Origin: Cephaloticoccus sp.
Lineage (GTDB): Bacteria > Verrucomicrobiota > Verrucomicrobiia > Opitutales > Opitutaceae
Length of the DNA stretch: 64,000 nt
Reading direction: 5' to 3'
Assembly (NCBI GenBank): GCA_030833445.1
Contig: JAURHD010000001.1
Coordinates: forward strand, 202,552-266,551
The translations under genes were made by a program, and so were the position numbers. Below, in pieces: positions 17,801 through 26,031 of this stretch. The notes under the pieces are model-generated. The model had not been told where the DNA came from. It saw only the letters and a list, made by a program, of their open reading frames with translations, and did no database searches. Within the stretch, counting starts at the first letter, position 1. Every line of letters starts with the position of its first letter.

Positions 17801-19212
17801 TCCAACTCCGCGACTCCGAACTCTTCCGCATCCAACTCAAGGCCCGCATGCCGTTTCGCTATGGCATCGCGACAATGACCGAGGTGCCGCATGTGTTCCT
17901 GCGTCTGACCTTTGATTTTGACGGCACACCGGCGACGGGTGTGTCGGCGGATCACCTGCCGCCGAAATGGTTCACCAAGGATCCCAAGCGCGCCCTGGAC
18001 GAAGAGATTGAAGAGATGTTGCTCGTGCTGCGCACGGCGGTGGTAAACGCGCGCCAACTCAGCGCAGCCACGCCGTTTGCCTTCTGGCGCGAACTCTATG
18101 CGGCGCAAGCCGCGTGGGGGGTGACGAATAAGATCCCGCCGCTGCTTGCCCAATTCGGCGTGACGTTGGTCGAGCGCGCCTTGATCGATGCTTTCTGTCG
18201 TCATACCAAGACAACCCTCGCGACGGCGCTGCACGAGAACACCTTCGGGATTGAGCTGGGGGATATTCACGCATCACTCGCCGGCACGGCTCCCGCTGAT
18301 TGGCTGCCGGCGCAACCGCCGGTCCGAGTCTTTGCCCGGCACACGGTTGGACTCTCCGATGCATTAACTGATGAGGAAATTCCGGCCGACGAAAAAGTGG
18401 CGGATGGCCTGCCGCAATCACTCGTGGCCTGTATCCGGTTTTACGGCATGCGGCATTTCAAGTTGAAGATCAACGGCGAGTCAGCGCGTGACCAACAAAG
18501 GCTCGCGCAGATGGCGAAGATTTTTGCCGCGGAGTGCGGCGACGACTACGCTTTTTCGCTCGATGGCAACGAGAGCTTCCACGAAGTTTCCGCGTTCAAG
18601 GACTACGTCACGAATTTACGCGCAAACGTTGGCGATGACGCCTTTTGGTCCAAGCTGTTGTTCATTGAACAACCCTGGCACCGCAGCGTGGCGCTCTCAC
18701 CCGCGATCGGCGAACTCGCCGCGGCATGGCCGGACCGTCCGCCGATCATCATTGATGAATCGGATGCCGAAATCACAAGCCTGCCGACCGCGTTGTCATT
18801 GGGCTATGCCGGCACCAGCCACAAGAATTGCAAAGGCGTGTTCAAGGGCGCGGCCAACGCGTGCCTGCTGGCGCAGCGTCGTTCACGGGGCGAGACCTCG
18901 ATGATGAGCGGCGAGGATCTTTCTAATGTGGCTCCCGTGGCCGTGTTGCAGGATCTCGCGGCGCAGGCCTGCTTCGGCATCACCAGTGTCGAGCGCAACG
19001 GGCACCACTACTTCGCGGGCCTCGCCCAGTTTCCGGCCGCCTTGCAGCAGCACATGCTCACGCACCACGCCGATCTCTTTGTCAAAACGGACGCTGGATG
19101 GCCGCGGCTCAACGTCGATCATGGTCACCTCGAACTCGGTTCCGTGCTGGCGGCGCCCTTTGGTTATGCGGGCGACTTGGACTTGTCGGCGATCGCCATC
19201 AAATCGCTCTGA
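17797..19212 (+). CDS. Enolase-superfamily protein, third gene of the SDR-AKR operon
   Basis: This 471-residue protein is distinct from the divergent one and longer. Its catalytic pattern is K222-L-K224 (KxK), a candidate metal ligand D256 in SLDGNES, E291 in FIEQPW, a further acidic pair near D320/E321 (IDESDAE), and K346 (KNCKGVF). This is a mandelate-racemase/muconate-type barrel with a possible proton-abstracting lysine pair. Its start overlaps the AKR stop (ATGA). The substrate is unknown. With the SDR and AKR it could oxidise a sugar and then process the sugar acid, a plausible but untested pathway. Confidence 0.8.
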   Translation: MIQLRDSELFRIQLKARMPFRYGIATMTEVPHVFLRLTFDFDGTPATGVSADHLPPKWFTKDPKRALDEEIEEMLLVLRTAVVNARQLSAATPFAFWRELYAAQAAWGVTNKIPPLLAQFGVTLVERALIDAFCRHTKTTLATALHENTFGIELGDIHASLAGTAPADWLPAQPPVRVFARHTVGLSDALTDEEIPADEKVADGLPQSLVACIRFYGMRHFKLKINGESARDQQRLAQMAKIFAAECGDDYAFSLDGNESFHEVSAFKDYVTNLRANVGDDAFWSKLLFIEQPWHRSVALSPAIGELAAAWPDRPPIIIDESDAEITSLPTALSLGYAGTSHKNCKGVFKGAANACLLAQRRSRGETSMMSGEDLSNVAPVAVLQDLAAQACFGITSVERNGHHYFAGLAQFPAALQQHMLTHHADLFVKTDAGWPRLNVDHGHLELGSVLAAPFGYAGDLDLSAIAIKSL

Positions 19213-19221
19213 TTCTTCCGG

Positions 19222-20022
19222 TCAGCCGGTAAAGCGCTGGCGGTGGCGCTCGCGGTGGGTCGACGGCGTTTCTGAAAAGTATCCGGTAAAGGCACGGTGA
19301 AACGCGACGACATCGGTGTAGCCGGTCTCGGCGGCGATAGTCTTGATCGGCGCCGTGCCACCGGTGAGCAACTGTCGCGCGTGCTCCATCCGCATCTCCA
19401 GCAAAAACCGCCTGGGATTGCTCGCCCGCGCGGCGAGAAAGGCTCGCAGTTTTTCCGGTGACAGGCCGACCCGGCGGGCCAGTTCAGCCACCGTTGGGGG
19501 TTGCAAGGGATTTTGCCGAAACTCACGTCGCCAGACCGCGAGCATTTCGCGTCCGGCGCGCAGCGGACCCTGCCCAGCCGGCTTCGATTCCAGTTGTTCG
19601 AGAATCATGGCCAGGTTCAATTCGCGCAATCGACCGAGGGCCTTGGTCTGCGGCTCCGCGCCCAAGGCGATCGCCCGCTCGATGTCGCGCACCACTGCGG
19701 TTTTGGCCAAGCCCCGATAGACGCGGTGACCGTTTTTTCGGCCGACGAATCGTCGAATCGAGACCGGCAGCTCGTCGTTCACCTCGCAGGTAAAATGCTG
19801 CACGGAAGCAAAGGCGGTAGGGGTGATGGCTTTGCCAGCAAAGGGCGTGTGGGGAAAAATGAGCACGCCGTCCCCGCCGGTCAGTTCAACGGGTTTGCCG
19901 CGACCGATCCGGATCGTGACTCGCCCGGTGTGAATCCACAGCAAATCGAAGTGCGGCCACTTGTTCGGTCCGATCCGGTGACCGGGATGAAACTGGCCGA
20001 AGTCGTGCAGCAGAAAACGCAT
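19222..20022 (-). CDS. AraC family transcriptional regulator
   Basis: This 266-residue regulator has an N-terminal cupin-like ligand-binding domain (about residues 20-110, starting FGQFHPGHRIGPNKW) and a C-terminal two-helix-turn-helix DNA-binding domain (from about LAELARRVGLSPEKLRAFL, with the second helix-turn-helix around IKTIAAETGYTDVVAFHRAFTGYF). It is divergent from the PhyH-like gene, sharing a 116-base region that contains paired direct repeats and a palindrome suited to AraC binding. It likely senses a sugar or related ligand and controls the PhyH gene and perhaps others. Confidence 0.93.
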   Translation of the reverse strand: MRFLLHDFGQFHPGHRIGPNKWPHFDLLWIHTGRVTIRIGRGKPVELTGGDGVLIFPHTPFAGKAITPTAFASVQHFTCEVNDELPVSIRRFVGRKNGHRVYRGLAKTAVVRDIERAIALGAEPQTKALGRLRELNLAMILEQLESKPAGQGPLRAGREMLAVWRREFRQNPLQPPTVAELARRVGLSPEKLRAFLAARASNPRRFLLEMRMEHARQLLTGGTAPIKTIAAETGYTDVVAFHRAFTGYFSETPSTHRERHRQRFTG

Positions 20023-20029
20023 TCGGGAA

Positions 20030-20061
20030 CTATCAATACAACCGCAATTCTATCAATTGCG
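20030..20061. promoter_or_regulatory. Candidate AraC operator in the divergent promoter
   Basis: CTATCAAT occurs at 20030-20037 and again at 20050-20057, a direct repeat exactly 20 bases apart, about two helical turns and the spacing expected for an AraC-family dimer. Overlapping it, CGCAATT (20043-20049) and AATTGCG (20055-20061) form a 7-bp perfect inverted repeat around a 5-base spacer. Both lie between the AraC start (20022) and the PhyH start (20139). Confidence 0.6.
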
Positions 20062-20138
20062 ACCTTCAAGGCAGTTCGGTATGCTGGAGCCGTCAGTTGT
20101 TTCACTCCCCGCAGCAATCAGCCGAACCCCTTTATCCC

Positions 20139-20924
20139 ATGCTCTTCGAAAAGAATCTGGCGCCCCAATGGCACTTTGCCCCCGAGATACTCCAACAATA
20201 TAAACAGCAAGGCTATGTGCGAGTGCCCGGTTTTCTGAATGCCGAGGAGACAGCCCAGGTGAAAACCAATCTGCGCCGCTATATCGACGAGGTGATTCCG
20301 CGGATGCCCGCCAACGAGGTCTTTTACGAGGACAAGGCCGACCGGTCCTCCCTCAAGCAAATCCAGCGAATGTATCAATGGGACGATTTTTTCGAGCAGC
20401 TGTTCTTGAAGAGCCGGTTCTTTGCGCTCGCGGAGTTTCTGCTCGGCCGCCCCGCGGTCGGCCGGAACATGCAATACTTCAACAAGCCGCCCAAGGTCGG
20501 CGCGCCCACCCCGCCACACCAAGACGGGCATTACTGGATGATCAAACCGATCGAAGGACTCACCATGTGGCTCGCGTTGGAAAAGGTGGACGAGGAAAAC
20601 GGCTGCGTGCGCTACATCCCGGGTTCGCATCTGGCCGGCCACCGGACGCACGGCAAAACCGGCACGCTCGGATTTTCGCAGGGCATCACGGATTACGGTG
20701 AGGCCGACAAGGCACAGGAGGTCTGCATGCGGGCCGAGGCCGGCGACCTGCTGGTGCACGAGGCATTCGCCATTCACCGCGCCGACGGCAATCGTTCCGC
20801 CGATCGCACGCGCCAGGCGCTGGGCTTCATCTATTACTCGGCCCGTGCCCGCGAAAATGAGGCGGAGATCCGTGAGTATCAGGCCAACATGAAGCGCGAG
20901 ATGGCGGAGCAGGGCAAACTCTGA
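20139..20924 (+). CDS. Phytanoyl-CoA dioxygenase (PhyH) family protein
   Basis: This 261-residue Fe(II)/2-oxoglutarate-type dioxygenase has an HxD motif H127-Q-D129 (PPHQDGHYW) and distal H213 in AIHRADGNRS as iron ligands, with R223 near RTRQALGF as likely 2-oxoglutarate contact. It hydroxylates an unknown organic substrate; bacterial PhyH proteins have many roles. The start MLFEKNLAP is preferred because the upstream in-frame portion lacks conservation. It is divergent from the AraC gene, so it is probably its main target. No membrane or export signal is present. Confidence 0.9.
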   Translation: MLFEKNLAPQWHFAPEILQQYKQQGYVRVPGFLNAEETAQVKTNLRRYIDEVIPRMPANEVFYEDKADRSSLKQIQRMYQWDDFFEQLFLKSRFFALAEFLLGRPAVGRNMQYFNKPPKVGAPTPPHQDGHYWMIKPIEGLTMWLALEKVDEENGCVRYIPGSHLAGHRTHGKTGTLGFSQGITDYGEADKAQEVCMRAEAGDLLVHEAFAIHRADGNRSADRTRQALGFIYYSARARENEAEIREYQANMKREMAEQGKL

Positions 20925-20945
20925 GCGTGCCCCCGGTCGGCGGAC

Positions 20946-21548
20946 TCAGGTCAGCAGTGACAGACAATGCTCCGTCAATTGGTGCGCATCCGGATAGGCT
21001 TCGACATCACAAACCGGCAGGTCCAGTTGCGCACAGGCGGCGACCATCTGCCGGTTGTAGAGGAGGGTGCGGGCGAGGAATTTGTCGGTCAGGTATTTCC
21101 CGGTGGGCGTGGCCTCGGCGTAACGACTCTCCGCGTGAATCCGCGCGGTTAATAGCTCATCGCTCGCGGTCAGCCAGAGTGCCTTGACCCCCTCGAGATC
21201 GAGCTCGGCCACTTCCGCCGGCCAGAGGGCGGAGCCCTCCAGCACCAAGGGCCCGGCGGCATCATCGGTGGCGTGCACATGAATAAGCTCCGCCACCTGC
21301 GGCAGCACGTTCTGCCGATAATGCGCGAGCACATCCTCGATCAGTTCCTCGGGCGAAAGCTCCGCGTAATGCGCCGCGACGTGTGGTTTCACCTCCCCTT
21401 GGTGATTCCATGGCCGGCCCGGGTGACGCGCGAGCTTGTCGGTCGAGCGCCACGCCCAGCCGAGTCTGCCGGCCACCGCCTCGGCAAGCGTGGACTTGCC
21501 CGCATGCGACGAGCCGCCGATGAGGATGACCCGGGTGGAATCCAGCAT
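20946..21548 (-). CDS. P-loop kinase-like ATPase
   Basis: This 200-residue protein begins with a P-loop, VILIGGSSHAGKST (Walker A, residues about 7-20). A DKLARHPGRPW segment follows that resembles the substrate lid of shikimate-kinase/uridine-kinase-type P-loop enzymes. A late LARTLLYNRQMVAACAQLDLPVCDV segment is typical of the family C-terminus. It probably phosphorylates a small metabolite. The start MLDSTRVILIGG is chosen; the frame continues upstream without conserved sequence. It ends close to the second PhyH gene (11 bases upstream, same strand), so the two are probably cotranscribed. Confidence 0.78.
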   Translation of the reverse strand: MLDSTRVILIGGSSHAGKSTLAEAVAGRLGWAWRSTDKLARHPGRPWNHQGEVKPHVAAHYAELSPEELIEDVLAHYRQNVLPQVAELIHVHATDDAAGPLVLEGSALWPAEVAELDLEGVKALWLTASDELLTARIHAESRYAEATPTGKYLTDKFLARTLLYNRQMVAACAQLDLPVCDVEAYPDAHQLTEHCLSLLT

Positions 21549-21559
21549 GAGCGGGATGC

Positions 21560-22399
21560 TCAGTTCGCGCCGATGCGCTTGACCATCACGGTGACGTCTT
21601 CGCCGGGGGGGCGGGGGTTGTGCGTCCAGGCGTTGTCCGGATCCGAACCGCGGCAGAGAATCGCGCCTTGGCCCCAGGCTGGATTTAGTTTCCGGACACT
21701 GACCGGGCAGTAACGAATAGTCAGACCGCAACGGCGGCGATCCGAACTGTTGGGGTCCGAGCCGTGGGCCAGCATGTCGGCATGCAGGGAAAATTCTCCG
21801 GCCTTGAGTTCGTCATACACCGGCTGACCGAGGGATTCGGTATCTTCGATTTCCTGATTAAGCACTGCTTGGCCGGTGACATCGCGCCATTTCAGGTGAC
21901 CTTTGTTGTGGCTGCGCGGAATAAACTTCATCGCGGCATTTTCTTGATCGGCATGATCGATCGCCAGCCACACGGTGACGGTGCGCGCCGGGGTGAACGG
22001 CCAATAGGACGCGTCTTGGTGCCACGCGACCTTGCGCGGATCGTGCGGTTGCTTGCAGAAAAAATGCGTGCCCCAAGCGATGATGTCCGGGCCGATAATA
22101 TCCTGCACGCAATCGAGGATGAAAGGATTCATCACGATGTCGTAGAGACCCTGGCAGCAGACCTGGAACCCGTTGACCGAATAGGCGTCGAGGTCGGGGC
22201 GCTGCGTCTGCACCTTGAGGAGCAGGTCGTCGAAGTAAGTGCGGTTCGCATCGGCCTCCGCTTGGTTGTAGGCTCGGAAAGGGGCGACGTAGCCCTCGGC
22301 GTTATAAAAGGCGATCTGCTCGCGGGAGAGCCGCAGCGGCGACTCGTTGATCGTGGGAGCAAAGCTCAGATCGCGTTCTTCCTTGGTCGGGGTATCCAT
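21560..22399 (-). CDS. Phytanoyl-CoA dioxygenase (PhyH) family protein
   Basis: This 279-residue Fe(II)/2-oxoglutarate dioxygenase is a second, different PhyH paralogue. It has H127-Q-D129 (AWHQDASYWPF) and distal H212 in LAHGSDPNSSDRRR, and a T-I-R-Y strand following. The CVQDIIGPDIIAWGTHFFCKQP stretch is typical of the group that hydroxylates small amines or betaine-type substrates, but the substrate here is not known. A PhyH followed by a P-loop kinase suggests hydroxylation then phosphorylation. It lies downstream of a 168-base gap holding only repeat-like DNA. Confidence 0.9.
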   Translation of the reverse strand: MDTPTKEERDLSFAPTINESPLRLSREQIAFYNAEGYVAPFRAYNQAEADANRTYFDDLLLKVQTQRPDLDAYSVNGFQVCCQGLYDIVMNPFILDCVQDIIGPDIIAWGTHFFCKQPHDPRKVAWHQDASYWPFTPARTVTVWLAIDHADQENAAMKFIPRSHNKGHLKWRDVTGQAVLNQEIEDTESLGQPVYDELKAGEFSLHADMLAHGSDPNSSDRRRCGLTIRYCPVSVRKLNPAWGQGAILCRGSDPDNAWTHNPRPPGEDVTVMVKRIGAN

Positions 22400-22496
22400 G
22401 GTGCGGATTTACTTAGGCAGCGGATTCGCGTTTGCCAAGCCGTAGACGACGAAATTGGCAAACAGGACATCTTGGGCCACGGACGGGTCTCGGGAT

Positions 22497-22557
22497 TAGC
22501 CGCAAAGAGGCGCAAAAATCAGAAGTCCGCTTCCGTGTATTCCGTGGTGAAAACAAA
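22497..22557. repeat. Repeat-like intergenic DNA
   Basis: In the gap between the PhyH gene (start 22399) and the LemA-type gene (end 22568) I see GCCGCAAAGAGGCGCAAAAA and CTTCCGTGTATTCCGTGGTG. Both look like remnants of widespread verrucomicrobial intergenic repeats I recall, but only single copies are in view. No protein-coding capacity is apparent. Confidence 0.35.
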
Positions 22558-22567
22558 TGCGTGGCCC

Positions 22568-23881
22568 TCAGGCGAAGTCGACCTTCACCGCCGCGCGTTC
22601 GAAGTCGGTGGCTTGAAACAGGGGTTCGGGTTGCATGTGGACCAAGCCCGCCACCCAACGGTCAGGAACAATTTCAAGCCGGTTGGCAAACTCCGTGGCG
22701 ATGTCGTTGTAATAAGCGCGCGCCAGGGCGATGCGCTGTTCCGTCTCCACCAACTCGGTCTGAAGTGTGGCAAAACCAGCTTGGGCGGTGATGGCGGGAT
22801 ACTTCTCCGCGACCACCCGCAGCGTGCCGGCGAGCCCCGCGAAATCCGGTCCGGCGGCTCCGGGTGCCGTGGCCTGATTTTGCGTGCGCAGTTGGGTCAC
22901 CGCGGTTTGCACCTCCTTTTCTTGCGCGCTGAGTCCGATGAGGATGGCGGAGAGGCGGGGGATGAGGTCGTGCCGGCGTTTCAATTGCACGTCGATCAGG
23001 GACCAACCTTGGCGGACGCGCTGGCGCAACCCGACGATGCTGTTAAAAACCATCCACACCCAGCCCACGCCCCAAACCAGCACGTAGACCAAGGGAGGAA
23101 ACCCGACCAAGCGTCGCAGCAGATCGGGCCAGTCCACGGCCTTGTCCGCTAGCACGGCGATCAGCGGAGCGCAGGTGATCAGGAAACCCAGCAGGCCCCA
23201 GCACCACGCCCAACGTCCCATGGCCGCCTGCACCTTTTCCTCTCCGCGGGTGGAGATGAGAAATATTTCCGCATCCTTATTGGCCGCGATCTCCGGGGCG
23301 ACGATGTCAGCCCGCTCCCGGGCCGGGCCGATCAGGTAAAGCGGTGCATGCAAGGGAATGCCCTCCTCGATAAAACGCCGGCGACCGTCGGAATTCGCCA
23401 CCGCATGCGCCGGCCCCTTGCCATAATAAAGCGGATCGCCGCGTCCCACCGTCCGGGAGAAGAAGCTCTGTGTTTCCAGCTTGGCTCCGGTCGGTCGGAC
23501 CAGGATCACGCCGGTATCGTCCTGCAGATAAAACGGAATACTTTCGCAGCCGTCGGCGACGGTGGTCCAACCACTTTCCCGCCGTGTGCGGGTGTGCGAC
23601 TTTCCATCCTTGTCGGTGTTGGTCTCAGTGACCATGCGGGACCACGATTCCTCAACCTTCCACTGGTAGTGAACGTTGGGCAATGCGGCCAGAAAACTGG
23701 TCAATGGTTCGGCGGCCTCCGCGGTGCCCTTGAGCTCGGTCATGCCGATAAAGACCCCGAGGGTCTTGGAAGTGGGCGTATCGGCGAGCAAGCGCCGCCG
23801 GCGCAATCCGCGCAGGTTGCCCCATAGACAAAGCAGGCAGGCGATGCCTCCGCCAATCAGCCAGCCCACATAGTCATGCAT
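22568..23881 (-). CDS. Membrane protein with GIDE (E3-ligase-like) domain fused to LemA
   Basis: This protein of about 437 residues has an N-terminal membrane segment (about 5-25), then a GIDE-type domain like that of the mitochondrial E3 ligase MUL1 and bacterial relatives (VEESWSRMVTETNTD near 75, then TGVILVRPTG and VLV-like strands up to about residue 225). Two membrane segments follow (about 225-285), then a LemA domain (about 290-437) with QRVRQGWSLIDVQLKRRHDLIPRL and the coiled helix AVTQLRTQ. GIDE + LemA fusions occur in bacteria, probably scaffolding membrane complexes; no ubiquitin system is implied here. ATG MHDYVGWLIGG is chosen as the start. Function is unknown. Confidence 0.82.
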   Translation of the reverse strand: MHDYVGWLIGGGIACLLCLWGNLRGLRRRRLLADTPTSKTLGVFIGMTELKGTAEAAEPLTSFLAALPNVHYQWKVEESWSRMVTETNTDKDGKSHTRTRRESGWTTVADGCESIPFYLQDDTGVILVRPTGAKLETQSFFSRTVGRGDPLYYGKGPAHAVANSDGRRRFIEEGIPLHAPLYLIGPARERADIVAPEIAANKDAEIFLISTRGEEKVQAAMGRWAWCWGLLGFLITCAPLIAVLADKAVDWPDLLRRLVGFPPLVYVLVWGVGWVWMVFNSIVGLRQRVRQGWSLIDVQLKRRHDLIPRLSAILIGLSAQEKEVQTAVTQLRTQNQATAPGAAGPDFAGLAGTLRVVAEKYPAITAQAGFATLQTELVETEQRIALARAYYNDIATEFANRLEIVPDRWVAGLVHMQPEPLFQATDFERAAVKVDFA

Positions 23882-23967
23882 GGCGTGTTTTCTGGAGGGG
23901 AAGACACGGCATGCCAAGCCGCTTCCCCGCACCGACCGACCCGGCGGTTGCCCGGCATTCACTCACC

Positions 23968-24354
23968 TCAGTCCAGGACCGCGCCTTCGGCCCGCAGCAG
24001 CTCGCGCAGCACCGAGCGATGGCAATACGCTTCGTCCTCGCAGTAACACCCAATCGAAAAATCCGTCGTGTGCGAGAGCTTGGCAAGCAGAGCCAGATCG
24101 TGCTTCGCCGCGGGCGCGGCCATCTCGGCCTTGAACTTTTTCACAAATGCCGACTACTGCACCGGGGTTTCGGCCGCCAGCGCTTGCTGCATCAATGGCA
24201 GGCTCGGCGCCAGGTTGGGAAACCACACGTCATACCAGTTCTGCCGGGCAAACTCGCTCTTGGGCACGCCCCGTGGCGGCCGGCGCACCGTGCCGATGCG
24301 CAATCCCTCGCCCGGTAAACGTGGCGTGCCGAGTCGAACAATGCGAAGGCTCAT
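23968..24354 (-). pseudogene. DUF488 family gene interrupted by an amber codon
   Basis: The frame encodes a DUF488 protein of 128 codons: MSLRIVRLGTPRLPGEGLRI at the start and a tail with the family motif DFSIGCYCEDEAYCHRSVLRELL. Codon 67 (24154-24156) is TAG, while the frame continues on both sides without change: AAETPVQ then stop then SAFVKKFKAEM. In homologues I recall this place holds tryptophan (TGG), so a single G-to-A change would explain it. Therefore it is probably inactive unless the stop is read through or is a sequencing error. Its ATG overlaps the TGA of the MazG-like remnant (ATGA). Confidence 0.82.
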
Positions 24355-24539
24355 GGGCTGGGAGGTTGCTTTGCCATGGAATGCTCCAAGGCATTCATCG
24401 TCGCGAGGAATTCCTTTTCGAGATCCACATCATAGAGTTGGGCGAGGACGAGAATGCTCCAGAGGCAGTCGGAGAGCTCGTGCGCCAGTCTGCGATCGTG
24501 ATCGGCGATGGCGCGGCGGGTGAGGGCGGCGAGTTCCAT
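24351..24539 (-). pseudogene. MazG-like gene with probable internal deletion
   Basis: This 62-codon frame matches a MazG-type nucleotide pyrophosphohydrolase at both ends but not in the middle. The start MELAALTRRA resembles the family N-terminus, and from about residue 11 the family C-terminal block ADHDRRLAHELSDCLWSILV with an E-L-S-D motif follows. Family members I recall are about 105 residues; here about 45 residues including the E-x-x-E metal-binding segment are missing. The frame is intact, so an in-frame deletion is the simplest reading. It is upstream of and coupled to the DUF488 gene (ATGA). Confidence 0.6.
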
Positions 24540-24553
24540 GCCGACAGGATTTC

Positions 24554-26005
24554 TCAATCGTCCTCGGCCTGCAAATGCGCAACCAGTTCCGGTGGGCGCG
24601 GCCAGGTGAGCTCGACGTGTTGGGCGGCCAGGCGGCTCCGGAGTTCGGCGGAGGGCACCTCGGCCAATGAGTGGAGGTGGCCGTCGTGGGCCAGCGCCAC
24701 GGCGGTGCTGGCGACCTGGCCAAGTTGCATCATGGTGCGGGAAAGCCGGCAGCTGGAGGCGGCGATGGAGGAGAAGCTGGCGCCCCGGCAGGCGACCGCA
24801 AGGTTGTCGATTTCGGCCGGGAGCAGACAGCGGAACGGCACGCCGTAGGGTTGCTGGAGGTTCCTCGCGCCGCGGCCGGTGTCGGCGCCGTGGGTATCCT
24901 TGCAGTGATCGGCGATGGTGATGATGTCGTCGTGGGTCTGGCCGGAGAGACCTGCATCGAGATCGTGTTCGGTGAGTATATACCGACCCTGCAACCTGGG
25001 ACCCTCGCGCACGCCGAGACCGGGCGCGATCCAGCTCATGCGGAAAGACTGAAATTCGGGAAAGACGCTCTGGAGGTGATGCCAGTGGGCCCGGATGCGC
25101 CGGGCACACTCCGCGTAGGCCTTGAGATAACCGAGGGCGATCACCTCCCGGCCCTGCATGGTGGGCAGGGAGTTGATGTTGAAGTCGCCATTCGGATACT
25201 GGGTGCAAGAGGCCACCGGGAATTCGGAAGCCCACCAGCAGGTGGCGGGAATGTCCGCCGGCAGCGGTTCGATGCCGGGGTGATCGGTGCGCGTGACGCG
25301 GTAGATCAAGGTGGAACCGTTGAGCCGGTCATTGGGTTCGAGCGGGGCGCTGGGTTCCTGGTGCAGGGAGCGGGGCTCCTGGCCGAGCGAGGTGGCGCAA
25401 CCCGCCCTTTGAGCGACGACGATATCGGCGGTGGCATCGATGTAAAAATCGGCCGACACCGAGTGCCCGCTGCTGAGAGTGAGCGAGCGGATGCGACGAT
25501 CGCCAACCGCCACCTTGGCGCAGCCTGTGTCCTTCCACACGGTGCAGCAACCGGTCTCGGCCAGCATCGCCTCCATTTCGGCGGCATAGATCTCGGGTTC
25601 AAAAGGCACGCCGTGCCAGTGCGTTTGGCGGAAGACACGTTCGCCGTAATCCTCGGGGGCGCCGAATTGCCGTAGCGTGTCGAGGTAGTGCTTCGTCGGA
25701 TCGATCAGCAGTTCGCCGCCGGGGAAGACGGGTCCGGCGGCGGGGTCAGCCCAACAGATGTGGCGATTGATCGAATAAATCCCAACCGCGTGAGGGATCT
25801 TTTTCAGGCGTTTGTAGAGATCGAAGGGGATGCCGGTGCCGCCGACGCCGGTCTCCCACACGTTCACGCCGCAGCGCGTGGCATTTCCTCCCAACCAATC
25901 ACTCTTTTCCACCAGCAAGACCTTGATGCCGAGCCGGGCGGCCGCGAGGGCAGCGCCGAATCCGCCGGAGCCCGCGCCAACGACAATCAGGTCATAGTGA
26001 TTCAT
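24554..26005 (-). CDS. FAD-dependent oxidoreductase
   Basis: This 483-residue enzyme has a Rossmann FAD-binding motif at the N-terminus (VVGAGSGGFGAALAAARLG, residues 8-26), then KVLLVEKSDWLGGNATRCGVN, the flavoprotein FAD_oxidored (PF12831) pattern. A SADFYIDATADIVVAQRAG segment and the C-terminal substrate-domain motif NLAVACRGASFSSIAASSCRLSRTM-like stretch match the family. It likely oxidises a sugar, thiamine-like or other small molecule. The start is MNHYDLIV. It is the first of a minus-strand run with the SGNH hydrolase gene 26 bases upstream. Confidence 0.88.
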   Translation of the reverse strand: MNHYDLIVVGAGSGGFGAALAAARLGIKVLLVEKSDWLGGNATRCGVNVWETGVGGTGIPFDLYKRLKKIPHAVGIYSINRHICWADPAAGPVFPGGELLIDPTKHYLDTLRQFGAPEDYGERVFRQTHWHGVPFEPEIYAAEMEAMLAETGCCTVWKDTGCAKVAVGDRRIRSLTLSSGHSVSADFYIDATADIVVAQRAGCATSLGQEPRSLHQEPSAPLEPNDRLNGSTLIYRVTRTDHPGIEPLPADIPATCWWASEFPVASCTQYPNGDFNINSLPTMQGREVIALGYLKAYAECARRIRAHWHHLQSVFPEFQSFRMSWIAPGLGVREGPRLQGRYILTEHDLDAGLSGQTHDDIITIADHCKDTHGADTGRGARNLQQPYGVPFRCLLPAEIDNLAVACRGASFSSIAASSCRLSRTMMQLGQVASTAVALAHDGHLHSLAEVPSAELRSRLAAQHVELTWPRPPELVAHLQAEDD

Positions 26006-26031
26006 GGGAGGGCACGATGGCAGCTTGACCC

